From Alcaligenaceae bacterium (GTDB lineage Bacteria > Pseudomonadota > Gammaproteobacteria > Burkholderiales > Burkholderiaceae_B), in NCBI GenBank assembly GCA_012511095.1, contig JAAZGT010000165.1, positions 1 through 9,837 of the forward strand: DNA of 9,837 bases, given 5' to 3'. The position numbers and the translations under genes are program-made. Below, in pieces: positions 1 to 5,875 of this stretch (position 1 is its first letter; each line of letters opens with the position of its first letter). The notes beneath the pieces were generated by a model, which saw only the letters and a list, made by a program, of their open reading frames with translations, was not told where the DNA came from and did not search any database.

Positions 1-419
1 AACATTTTTCTTAGACGACGCCAGCGACCTGAGAGCTTTTGAAATGGTGGGTAGGCATGCTCGGTAGCAATCACCTTACAAGGTAAGCCCATAGCCGCAA
101 TAATGGCAAAAACTGAAGCCGAGGTCATAAACGACACGACCACATCAGGTCGATAGCGTTTCAACTCTCGACGCAAACGAAAGATTTGACTTAAATGCCC
201 AAATAAACCCCTCTTGCCAAAGCTATTTAAACTAACACGCTCAACACGTGAGTCGAGCTGATAAACGTCTGTTGAGGGGTCCGATTGAGTCAGAAAAATA
301 ATCTCATGACCATCGTAGGCCCAACGCCTTGCTAATTCGACCGCAACGCGTTCCGCCCCACCACCACGTAAAGACGGAATATACAAAAGAATGCGACTAT
401 TTGATTGATTATTAAACAT
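1..419 (-). CDS. GT4-family glycosyltransferase, N-terminal part (cut by window edge)
   Basis: The frame opens with ATG at 419-417 and stays open for 139 codons to the left edge, so only the N-terminal (acceptor-side) Rossmann domain is visible. The N-terminus has a beta-strand followed by PSLRGGGAERV (residues 15-25), the glycine-rich GGGAERV signature of GT-B fold family 4 transferases. This is followed by a GHEI strand (37-40), RPDVVVSFMTS (90-100) and VIATEHAYP (116-124), the position where relatives usually have a 'SERN' type motif. The family transfers a sugar from a nucleotide donor to a growing lipid-linked oligosaccharide on the cytoplasmic face of the membrane. It is the last visible gene of the minus-strand polysaccharide operon, 77 bp after the flippase gene, with only a weak purine-rich stretch (AACGGG) before the ATG. 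Donor and acceptor cannot be read from this fragment. The UDP-binding C-terminal domain with its EX7E motif lies outside. Confidence 0.85.
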   Translation of the reverse strand, partial: MFNNQSNSRILLYIPSLRGGGAERVAVELARRWAYDGHEIIFLTQSDPSTDVYQLDSRVERVSLNSFGKRGLFGHLSQIFRLRRELKRYRPDVVVSFMTSASVFAIIAAMGLPCKVIATEHAYPPFQKLSGRWRRLRKM

Positions 420-496
420 AAAACCCGTTGATAATGAATCTAGCTTATTATTATTTTAGGTAATTTATAGATGCTAGTTCAGCATAAAATTTTAAA

Positions 497-1843
497 TTAG
501 ATTTTCTTTAGTTCTGGCTTTATCAGGGTAACTGCCACAAAATAACATGTAAATGACAATAAATACATAAAACTAGTAGCCAACATAATCCCTTCGGCAC
601 CCATAATGGGTGCTAAATAGAAACTTAATAATGCCTTTAAACTAAAATTTGCGACTGCAATTAAAGTCATCAAAGTATAGCGATTTTGACTGGCCATCAG
701 TTGAACTAAAATCAAAACGCCAAAATAAAAAGGCAATTGTAATAAACCGTAGCGCATTACCGAAGTAACGGCAACGGTGTTTTCTGCACTAAAAGCGCCT
801 CGCTGGAATAATAGCTGTACTAACCAAGGACTTAACAACCAAAGTACCACCACCACCAATACACCAACACCTAGCATTAGCATGGCCCACTTTAAGGCCA
901 CGGTACGGGCCCGTACATACTCGCCTTTGGCTTGGATATCTGCTAAAACGGGTAAAGCGGCACGCCCTACTGAGGCAGCACCTAAACCAATGATTAAAGA
1001 CAATACTCGCGCCGCATAACCTAAGGTAGCGTTAGCATTATCGCCTAGCTTAGCAGCAATCATTTGATCCAATGGCCCCACAAAGCTCATGGCGACTTGA
1101 CCTATAAGCATCACCCCAGCAGCACTGATTACTGCTGCCCAATAAGGTGAAGATAAGCTAATCCTAGGCATTAGCCAGCGTTTGCTTGGCTCAGCTCTTA
1201 CGGCCAAATACTGTAAAACAACCGCTTGAATCACAAAACCAATTAGGGTACCCCATAGCAAAGGCATAACGCTTGTATCACCTGGAGTCGCTAGGATCCA
1301 CAGCAAAATAAACAGGGCCGGTAAACTATCTAAGAGTGTATTAATATGCCGTTCACGAGCCCGCAAACGCGACATACTAAGACCGATCATGAGGATTAAT
1401 AAGACTGATGGTGCAAAACCGTAAATTAGCTGCTGACTAAATGCCTTAGTAGCTGGGCTAAACCCCTCTGCAGCATGTTCTAAGACCCATGGCCATAGAA
1501 AAAAGGTCAAGGCACTAAGTGCCACCCCTATCAATAAGAGCCATCCCTTGCTTTGGGAGATAAAGCGTTGCTGCTCTGCTTCGGAGTCATGTCGCAACTT
1601 AACAAAGCTAGGGATCAAGACAATGGAAAGCACGCCGACCAGCGTTGCTGGTAGCCACGTGCTCATCGTCATAGTGAATTGATAGGCGTCAGTGACCTCA
1701 CTAACGCCATAACGATTAGCAACGGCAACCTCTTTTAGAGCACCCGCTATTTTTCCAATAAATAGAAAAAAAGCGACTCTCAAGGCGCCTTTTGCAATGC
1801 GTAGATGATCCCCGTCTAGCTTTTTTAAGCGTCCAAACAACAC
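497..1843 (-). CDS. MurJ/MviN-superfamily lipid-linked oligosaccharide flippase, 12-helix form
   Basis: This 448-aa polytopic membrane protein has about 12 hydrophobic segments by eye (roughly 22-42, 63-83, 100-122, 138-160, 168-187, 193-217, 234-256, 276-300, 318-346, 363-385, 389-412, 417-441). Its N-terminus (FIGKIAGALKEVAVANRYG, then TDAY at 51-54) and the later LLFQRGAFSAENT (344-356) follow MurJ in order. It ends where E. coli MurJ continues with helices 13 and 14. By eye, MurJ Arg18, Arg24 and Asp39 correspond to Lys31, Lys37 and Asp52, but the region of MurJ Arg52 is WLPATL with no basic residue. Automated pipelines would probably name it MurJ. Its place between sugar-nucleotide genes and a glycosyltransferase suggests a Wzx-like role, flipping an undecaprenyl-linked glycan. 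The start is GTG at 1843-1841, one base after the wbpP stop, with no clear ribosome site, so translation is probably coupled. Confidence 0.85.
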   Translation of the reverse strand: MLFGRLKKLDGDHLRIAKGALRVAFFLFIGKIAGALKEVAVANRYGVSEVTDAYQFTMTMSTWLPATLVGVLSIVLIPSFVKLRHDSEAEQQRFISQSKGWLLLIGVALSALTFFLWPWVLEHAAEGFSPATKAFSQQLIYGFAPSVLLILMIGLSMSRLRARERHINTLLDSLPALFILLWILATPGDTSVMPLLWGTLIGFVIQAVVLQYLAVRAEPSKRWLMPRISLSSPYWAAVISAAGVMLIGQVAMSFVGPLDQMIAAKLGDNANATLGYAARVLSLIIGLGAASVGRAALPVLADIQAKGEYVRARTVALKWAMLMLGVGVLVVVVLWLLSPWLVQLLFQRGAFSAENTVAVTSVMRYGLLQLPFYFGVLILVQLMASQNRYTLMTLIAVANFSLKALLSFYLAPIMGAEGIMLATSFMYLLSFTCYFVAVTLIKPELKKI

Positions 1844-1844
1844 G

Positions 1845-2870
1845 TTATTTTAAGAAGTTAATATACCAAGGCATGGCCTCTGCCAAACCCTCTTGAATGG
1901 TATGGGTTGCTTGATAACCTAATTGCTCTGAAATTTTAGAGATATCAGCTTGTGAGTGACGCACATCACCTGGTCTAAAATCTTGGTAATTGGGATCTTG
2001 ATCGTAATTTAAGCCATTTTCAACGACTAAGCCCTTTAAAAACCCAAACAGCTCATTTAAAGATGTACGGTGATTAAGTGCTACGTTATAGATCTCAAAG
2101 CCTGATTCCGGCATTTGTACTGAGCTCAAAATATTAGCTTGCACGGTGTTGGCTATGTAACAGAAGTCTCTACTGGTCTCACCATCACCATTAATTATTA
2201 CCTCTTGACCGTGAATCATCGCACCAGTCCACTTAGGAATCACAGCAGCATAAGCACCATCAGGGGTTTGTCGCTTACCAAACACGTTAAAGTAACGCAA
2301 ACCTATCGATTTAAAGCCATAATTTAGCGCAAATACGCGCGCATAAAGCTCATTGACGTATTTGGTAACGGCATATGGCGATAATGGATTACCAATGATC
2401 GGCTCTTGTTTAGGCAAGGCTGGGTGGTCACCATAGGTCGAGCTAGAAGCCGCAAAGACAAAGGACTTAACCCCCTCATCACGACAGGCAACTAACATAT
2501 TTAAAAAGCCGTCAATATTGACCGCATTAGTCGTAATAGGATCATTTAAAGAACGTGGCACCGAACCTAAAGCGGCTTGATGTGATACATAATCAACCCT
2601 CTTAACCGCATCTCTGCAGGTTTCTAAATCACGAATATCACCCTCAATAAAGCGGAAGCGAGCCCACTGCTCTGGCGTTACCTGAGTCTGCACCTCATCT
2701 AAGTTATGCTGAAAACCAGTCGCAAAGTTGTCTAAACCAACTACCTGCTGATTATGTTTTAACAAAAACTCTAACAAATTAGAGCCAATAAAACCTGCAC
2801 AGCCAGTGAGCAACCACTTTTTTGGTTGCTCTAATAATTGTTGTTTTACTTGTTCAAATTTAGTAGTCAT
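1845..2870 (-). CDS. wbpP: UDP-N-acetylglucosamine (GlcNAcA) C4-epimerase, WbpP/TviC type
   Basis: This is an extended short-chain dehydrogenase/reductase that interconverts gluco and galacto forms of UDP-N-acetylhexosamines, or their uronic acids, through a 4-keto intermediate using bound NAD. The NAD loop is TGCAGFIG (22-29, glycines 23, 26, 29). The catalytic triad region is SSSTYG (142-147) with Tyr166 and Lys170 (YxxxK). Length (341 aa) and numbering match Pseudomonas aeruginosa WbpP as I recall it. Gly102, Gln201, Ala209 and Ser306, residues linked to preference for N-acetylated substrates in that group, are all present. It lies 12 bp downstream of the dehydrogenase gene; together they convert UDP-GlcNAc to UDP-GalNAcA, as WbpO/WbpP or TviB/TviC do. 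ATG start at 2870-2868 with an AGGG about 8 nt upstream. Family is certain; which of GlcNAc or GlcNAcA is the true substrate is not visible. Confidence 0.94.
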   Translation of the reverse strand: MTTKFEQVKQQLLEQPKKWLLTGCAGFIGSNLLEFLLKHNQQVVGLDNFATGFQHNLDEVQTQVTPEQWARFRFIEGDIRDLETCRDAVKRVDYVSHQAALGSVPRSLNDPITTNAVNIDGFLNMLVACRDEGVKSFVFAASSSTYGDHPALPKQEPIIGNPLSPYAVTKYVNELYARVFALNYGFKSIGLRYFNVFGKRQTPDGAYAAVIPKWTGAMIHGQEVIINGDGETSRDFCYIANTVQANILSSVQMPESGFEIYNVALNHRTSLNELFGFLKGLVVENGLNYDQDPNYQDFRPGDVRHSQADISKISEQLGYQATHTIQEGLAEAMPWYINFLK

Positions 2871-2882
2871 TAAAATGCCCTA

Positions 2883-4157
2883 TTAGAGACGAATATCTGC
2901 ATCGTCAGCATCAAATACGTATTTAAGATCATAAAGAATATGCTCAGGCTTACCCTTGGCACGAATTTTATCAACACCCATTTCTCTAAATTGCTGATGT
3001 GCTACAGCTAAAACAATACCGTCGTAAACACCATCTTCTAGGGTTTGAATAGGCTTAATGCCATATTCACGCTCACATTCGTCAGGGTCGACCCACGGGT
3101 CATAAACGTCTACATTAATATTGTATTCGGCTAACTCATGGATAATATCGACCACACGCGTATTACGTAAGTCAGGACAGTTTTCTTTAAAGGTTAAACC
3201 CATCACTAAAACACGAGATTCTTGTACTTGAATGCGCTTTTTAGTCATTGCCTTAATCAGCTGAGCCACTACATAAGTACCCATACTGTCATTGAGACGA
3301 CGACCTGCTAATACAATCTCAGGGTGATAACCAATAGATTGGGCTTTGTGAGTTAAATAATAAGGATCCACACCAATACAGTGACCACCCACCAAGCCTG
3401 GGCGGAATGGCAGGAAGTTCCACTTAGTGCCTGCCGCCACAAGAACTGCCTCCGTATCAATGCCCATACGGTTAAAAATAATTGCTAACTCATTAATTAG
3501 GGCGATATTAACGTCACGCTGCGTATTTTCAATCACCTTAGCGGCCTCGGCAACCTTAATGCTAGCTGCTTTGTGTGTACCCGCAGTAATGATTTGCTGA
3601 TAAAGCTGATCAATAAGCTCAGCAGACTCTGGTGTAGAACCCGAGGTTACTTTAATGATGTTAGAGACTCGACGCTCTTTATCACCTGGGTTAATACGCT
3701 CCGGACTATAGCCAACAAAAAAGTCTTGATTAAACGTTAAACCTGAAAACTTTTCTAGTACAGGCACACAGTCATCCTCGGTAGCACCTGGATACACCGT
3801 TGACTCATAAATAACAATATCGCCTTTTTTAAGCACCTTACCCAGCATCTCAGAGGCCTTTAATAAGGGAGTGAGATCTGGGCGCTTGTACTCATCAATA
3901 GGTGTAGGCACGGTCACAATAAAGACATTAGCCTCACGCAAATCCTCGGTATTAGCGGTATAGCTTAGGTATTTTGCTGCTTTTAAATCTTGAGGCTCAA
4001 CCTCTAAGGTGTGGTCCTCGCCACCCTTTAGCTCCTCAACACGCTGATGATTGATGTCAAAACCAATAACAGGACGCTTTTTAGCGAATTCGACGGCCAA
4101 TGGCAAACCCACATAACCTAAACCAATGACGGCTAGTTTAATATCTTCTAGCTTCAA
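2883..4157 (-). CDS. wbpO: UDP-N-acetyl-D-hexosamine 6-dehydrogenase, WbpO/TviB type
   Basis: A UDP-glucose/GDP-mannose dehydrogenase family member (424 aa, usual family length) that oxidises C6 of UDP-GlcNAc or UDP-GalNAc twice with NAD+ to give the uronic acid. Domain order: N-terminal NAD-binding domain with GLGYVG (12-17) and VTVPTP (81-86); central helical domain with KVAEAAKVIENTQRD (201-215), containing the expected active-site Lys207 and Asn211; GGHCIGVDPYYL (257-268) with the catalytic nucleophile Cys260; and a C-terminal UDP-binding domain (GLTFKENCPDLRNT). The sequence follows Salmonella Typhi TviB and P. aeruginosa WbpO nearly throughout. The start is TTG at 4157-4155, supported by AGGAG on the minus strand at 4168-4164, six bases upstream. 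It sits between the initiating transferase (48 bp upstream) and the epimerase. tviB would be an equally good name; substrate (GlcNAc or GalNAc) is inferred. Confidence 0.94.
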   Translation of the reverse strand: MKLEDIKLAVIGLGYVGLPLAVEFAKKRPVIGFDINHQRVEELKGGEDHTLEVEPQDLKAAKYLSYTANTEDLREANVFIVTVPTPIDEYKRPDLTPLLKASEMLGKVLKKGDIVIYESTVYPGATEDDCVPVLEKFSGLTFNQDFFVGYSPERINPGDKERRVSNIIKVTSGSTPESAELIDQLYQQIITAGTHKAASIKVAEAAKVIENTQRDVNIALINELAIIFNRMGIDTEAVLVAAGTKWNFLPFRPGLVGGHCIGVDPYYLTHKAQSIGYHPEIVLAGRRLNDSMGTYVVAQLIKAMTKKRIQVQESRVLVMGLTFKENCPDLRNTRVVDIIHELAEYNINVDVYDPWVDPDECEREYGIKPIQTLEDGVYDGIVLAVAHQQFREMGVDKIRAKGKPEHILYDLKYVFDADDADIRL

Positions 4158-4163
4158 AGCTTA

Positions 4164-4168
4164 CTCCT
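4164..4168 (-). promoter_or_regulatory. Ribosome binding site that fixes the TTG start of the 6-dehydrogenase gene
   Basis: The minus strand reads AGGAG followed by six bases and then TTG. No ATG lies nearby in frame, and the family N-terminus (KLEDIKLAVIGLGYVG) begins right after it, so the TTG start is well supported. Confidence 0.8.
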
Positions 4169-4205
4169 AATAATTTTAAAATTCGATAATTAAATTATAC
4201 GATGG

Positions 4206-5333
4206 TTATCTACGACTGAATACAGAGGGTAAAAGCAACCAACTTGGGCAACGCCAATTTACCAAACGAGAATATAACCACAAATAAAGACCTGAGAATA
4301 GCGCCATAGAAAGACATAGCATCAACCAGTTATCCCAAAAGATTGTTGCTGGCACTAAACCAATTAAACACAGCACCCATAAATAAGGTGATGTTAGTGC
4401 ATTACATAATGCTGGTGCACTGTAGCGAGTATCTTTACTAAAGGTTACTCTGACTAAACGCCTAAAAATTAGTTGATGCAAGTGCAAGGCATCTGGCTGA
4501 TCGACACGGACTTTGCGAATAAAACGTCGGCGCCAAATCGAGAACATGGTCTCAAACACTGGATAAAACAAGACAGCTATGGCGTAAAAAGGTGATACGG
4601 ATGGATTACGCGCCACCAATTGCACCGCTAACTCAGCCAACATAAAACCAATAAAATAGGCACCCCCATCACCTAAGAACACACGGCCAAAGGGGAAATT
4701 CCAAACCAAAAAGCCAAATACAGCTGAGGCCATGGCCAAAGCAATGGCAAAAATCGCCATATCATTAACCTGATAAGCTACCAAAGCCAATGAAATAGCA
4801 ATCAAACAAGAAACCATGCCGGCCAAACCGTTCATACCATCAATGAGGTTCATCGCATGGGTACAACCGCCCACCGCCACCATGGTAAATAATAAGGAAA
4901 TGGGCCAAAAGCTGAGAAGCCAATCAAAACCAGCAAAACCTACGCGTGATACCCCACCAAAGAACCACCACGCGATGGCTGCTGATGCAAAAGCGGCCAA
5001 TAAACGCTTACCAGAGCCAATGTCTTTGGTAATGTCCTCTAGGATACCTGCCACAAAAACCGGCATCGCAGCAACAAATAAGGCTGGCCAGAACCAGTTT
5101 AAGGTGGTGTTATCAGGCTTACCTAAGACAAGCAAACCCGCTAGAGTACCCGCAAACACAGCTAAACCACCGATTCGAGGCGTGGAGCGCACATGAGTGG
5201 CCTGTGGTTTGTCTAAATCAGAGTCACCAGTAAAACGACCATGCCAACGCTCGGAGGCAATAATTAAACCACCTACCGTAAACGCCACAATACAAATTAG
5301 AAGATACTGCCAAGCATCAGTCACAATATTCAA
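4206..5333 (-). CDS. Polyprenyl-phosphate N-acetylhexosamine-1-phosphate transferase (MraY/WecA/WbpL family)
   Basis: This integral membrane enzyme transfers a sugar-1-phosphate from a UDP-N-acetylhexosamine to undecaprenyl phosphate, the first step of lipid-linked glycan assembly. Visible family motifs are TPRIGG (51-56), the acidic cluster LEDITKD (98-104, usually DDxxD, here Glu99-Asp100 and Asp104), NLIDGMNGLAG (162-172, Asp165 expected at the Mg site), FLGDGGAYF (219-227, Asp222) and the late cytoplasmic histidine motif HLHQ (284-287). About ten or eleven hydrophobic helices span the 375 residues, a typical length. It is the first gene of the operon, as such enzymes often are. The start is odd: TTG at 5333-5331, directly after an in-frame TAG and without a Shine-Dalgarno; the only nearby alternative is GTG at codon 4. 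The sugar moved (GlcNAc, GalNAc, FucNAc, QuiNAc) cannot be told from sequence. Confidence 0.9.
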   Translation of the reverse strand: MNIVTDAWQYLLICIVAFTVGGLIIASERWHGRFTGDSDLDKPQATHVRSTPRIGGLAVFAGTLAGLLVLGKPDNTTLNWFWPALFVAAMPVFVAGILEDITKDIGSGKRLLAAFASAAIAWWFFGGVSRVGFAGFDWLLSFWPISLLFTMVAVGGCTHAMNLIDGMNGLAGMVSCLIAISLALVAYQVNDMAIFAIALAMASAVFGFLVWNFPFGRVFLGDGGAYFIGFMLAELAVQLVARNPSVSPFYAIAVLFYPVFETMFSIWRRRFIRKVRVDQPDALHLHQLIFRRLVRVTFSKDTRYSAPALCNALTSPYLWVLCLIGLVPATIFWDNWLMLCLSMALFSGLYLWLYSRLVNWRCPSWLLLPSVFSRR

Positions 5334-5366
5334 CTATAAAAATTAATTAATAATTAATCTGGCACC

Positions 5367-5394
5367 TAAATGCCCCGATGATGAGGGCCATTTA
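5367..5394 (-). other. Hairpin in the leader of the polysaccharide operon
   Basis: Arms 5367-5376 and 5385-5394 pair over ten positions with one C-C mismatch around an 8-nt loop (GATGATGA on the plus strand). It lies 34 bp before the TTG start of the first operon gene. The minus strand continues with GGTGCC and an ATTAATT-rich stretch rather than a clean U run, so it is more likely a 5'-UTR structure than a terminator. No known riboswitch class was recognised. Confidence 0.4.
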
Positions 5395-5406
5395 AATATA
5401 GCTATG

Positions 5407-5450
5407 CGCCTTTGTGCTGCAAGTCTAACAGCTTAACTAAGGCAAAAGCG
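5407..5450 (-). other. Second leader structure: 8-bp outer stem with inner GCTG/CAGC stem
   Basis: On the minus strand CGCTTTTG (5450-5443) pairs with CAAAGGCG (5414-5407) over eight positions including one G-U. Inside, GCTG and CAGC (5432-5429 and 5419-5416) can form a second short stem. The G-U wobble makes RNA pairing likelier on the minus strand than on the plus strand, where the same position is a C-A mismatch. It could be part of the operon leader together with the hairpin at 5367-5394. Function unknown. Confidence 0.3.
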
Positions 5451-5614
5451 TTAGAAACTATTGTAATTTGCAACAACAATCTTTTGTGATTATTTACAGG
5501 GTTTCTACTTGTTTATTTAAAGCTTGATGGATTAGGGATTTATAAAAAAGTGGAGATAATTATTTTGAGACAGATAAGCTGCCAAAAAATCCATACCATA
5601 CTAATAATTTAGAC

Positions 5615-5646
5615 AAAAAAAAGCCCGGAACCAAAAGATTCCGGGC
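5615..5646 (-). terminator. Rho-independent terminator of the candidate small RNA
   Basis: A perfect 8-bp stem, GCCCGGAA (5623-5630) with TTCCGGGC (5639-5646), encloses an 8-nt loop. On the minus strand it is followed at once by eight T (plus-strand A at 5622-5615). The plus strand has no T run after the stem, so it acts on minus-strand transcripts only. It lies about 280 bp before the polysaccharide operon start and ends a transcript that contains no gene. Confidence 0.9.
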
Positions 5647-5649
5647 AAA

Positions 5650-5671
5650 TCCACCAAAGGAGGAGGGTGGA
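5650..5671 (-). other. Stem-loop 2 of the small RNA, anti-SD loop CUCCUCCUUU
   Basis: TCCACC (5650-5655) and GGTGGA (5666-5671) are perfectly complementary around a 10-nt loop (5656-5665). On the minus strand the loop reads CUCCUCCUUU, so the whole anti-Shine-Dalgarno core would be single-stranded. Confidence 0.65.
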
Positions 5672-5710
5672 GGAGACATCTGTATAAGTTGAAGTTAATT
5701 GAGGAGACAT
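5670..5710. repeat. Exact 10-bp direct repeat GAGGAGACAT (two copies)
   Basis: Copies lie at 5670-5679 and 5701-5710, 31 bp apart. On the minus strand each reads ATGTCTCCTC. One copy is in the loop of stem-loop 1 and the other in the linker before stem-loop 2, so the small RNA would carry two equivalent pairing seeds. Confidence 0.85.
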
Positions 5711-5728
5711 ATAAAAAACTTCAACTTA
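5685..5728 (-). other. Stem-loop 1 of the small RNA, perfect 12-bp stem
   Basis: TAAGTTGAAGTT (5685-5696) and AACTTCAACTTA (5717-5728) are exact reverse complements with a 20-nt loop (5697-5716). On the minus strand the loop contains the UGUCUCCUC seed. A 12-bp perfect inverted repeat is unlikely by chance in this region. Confidence 0.75.
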
Positions 5729-5746
5729 AATTCCTGCGAGTCATAT

Positions 5747-5833
5747 AAGTAAAAACCCTTATAACCCGACGACAATTAAATATTAGCAAAACTTTTGTTG
5801 CACAGCAAGAAAAACTAATGAAAACCCTAATAA
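5747..5833. repeat. AGGGTTTT repeat pair flanking the small-RNA promoter
   Basis: On the minus strand TTATAAGGGTTTT (5764-5752) and TTATTAGGGTTTT (5833-5821) agree at 12 of 13 positions and lie 69 bp apart, one downstream of the predicted start and one upstream of the -35. A third, inverted copy of the core, AGGGTTTCTACTT on the plus strand at 5498-5510, matches the minus-strand copy AGGGTTTTTACTT (5759-5747) at 12 of 13. These could be binding sites of one regulator. Confidence 0.4.
5780..5808 (-). promoter_or_regulatory. Extended -10 sigma-70 type promoter of the candidate small RNA
   Basis: On the minus strand TTGCTG (5808-5803) is separated by exactly 17 bases from TAATAT (5785-5780). 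The -10 is preceded by TGC, giving the extended -10 form TGnTAATAT. The -35 matches the consensus only in TTG. Initiation would fall near 5773-5774. Confidence 0.5.
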
Positions 5834-5839
5834 AAGCTC

Positions 5840-5875
5840 AAACTGTTGTATTTTTGACATTTTTACAACAAGTTT
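5840..5875. promoter_or_regulatory. Dyad symmetry overlapping a -35 element, candidate operator
   Basis: TGTTGTA (5844-5850) and TACAACA (5864-5870) are perfect inverted repeats. The flanks AAAC (5840-5843) and GTTT (5872-5875) extend the dyad past one extra A. The 13-nt centre contains TTGACA. The site could bind a dimeric regulator affecting the osmC operon, and lies about 65-100 bp upstream of the predicted small-RNA start. Confidence 0.4.

Larger units (their letters stand above)
5615..5773 (-). ncRNA. Candidate small RNA with anti-Shine-Dalgarno loops
   Basis: The predicted transcript is about 159 nt. After a 45-nt 5' part it has stem-loop 1, a perfect 12-bp stem (5728-5717 with 5696-5685) whose 20-nt loop contains UGUCUCCUC. 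Next comes a linker again carrying UGUCUCCUC. Stem-loop 2 is a 6-bp stem (5671-5666 with 5655-5650) whose 10-nt loop is CUCCUCCUUU. The intrinsic terminator follows. CUCCUCC is complementary to the Shine-Dalgarno core, and UGUCUCCUC to sites of the form GAGGAGACA. Loops displaying such anti-SD motifs are known from the 'cuckoo' sRNAs of alphaproteobacteria; similarity here is in design, and homology is untested. An extended -10 promoter sits at the right distance upstream. The transcript has no plausible ORF with a ribosome site. The 5' end is an estimate from the promoter. Alternatively it is a terminated leader of the polysaccharide operon. Confidence 0.65.

Noticed and set aside
471..485. 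Inverted repeat ATGCT/AGCAT between the flippase and glycosyltransferase genes as a terminator
   Set aside because: It has only five base pairs and no U run on the minus strand, and the two genes appear to belong to one operon.
777..1019. Open frames antisense to the flippase, epimerase and initiating-transferase genes (also 2139-2327 and 4816-5196)
   Set aside because: They lie wholly inside well-supported genes on the other strand, resemble no protein family and lack ribosome sites.
5539..5596. Short hydrophobic minus-strand ORF (about 18 codons from ATG near 5594)
   Set aside because: It has no ribosome site and is too short to distinguish from chance in A+T-rich DNA.
5651..5671. CRISPR-like or mobile-element reading of the repeats in the intergenic region
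   Set aside because: The repeats are 10 bp, only two or three copies, and explained by RNA stem-loops. No cas genes, transposase or target-site duplications are present.
5608..5710. Minus-strand ORF of 33 codons from ATG at 5710 with a Leu-Leu-Leu-Trp-Trp run just before the terminator, resembling an amino-acid attenuator leader peptide
   Set aside because: It has no ribosome site, its ATG would lie inside the loop of stem-loop 1, it reads through the terminator, and no alternative antiterminator pairing or amino-acid biosynthesis gene follows. The Leu-Trp run simply results from the CTCCTCC loop and its stem.
5650..5730. Plus-strand ribosome-site-like GGAGG runs as the start of a small plus-strand gene
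   Set aside because: No start codon with an open frame of useful length follows the GGAGGAG or GAGGAG sites, and the pattern is better explained as the complement of the minus-strand anti-SD motifs.
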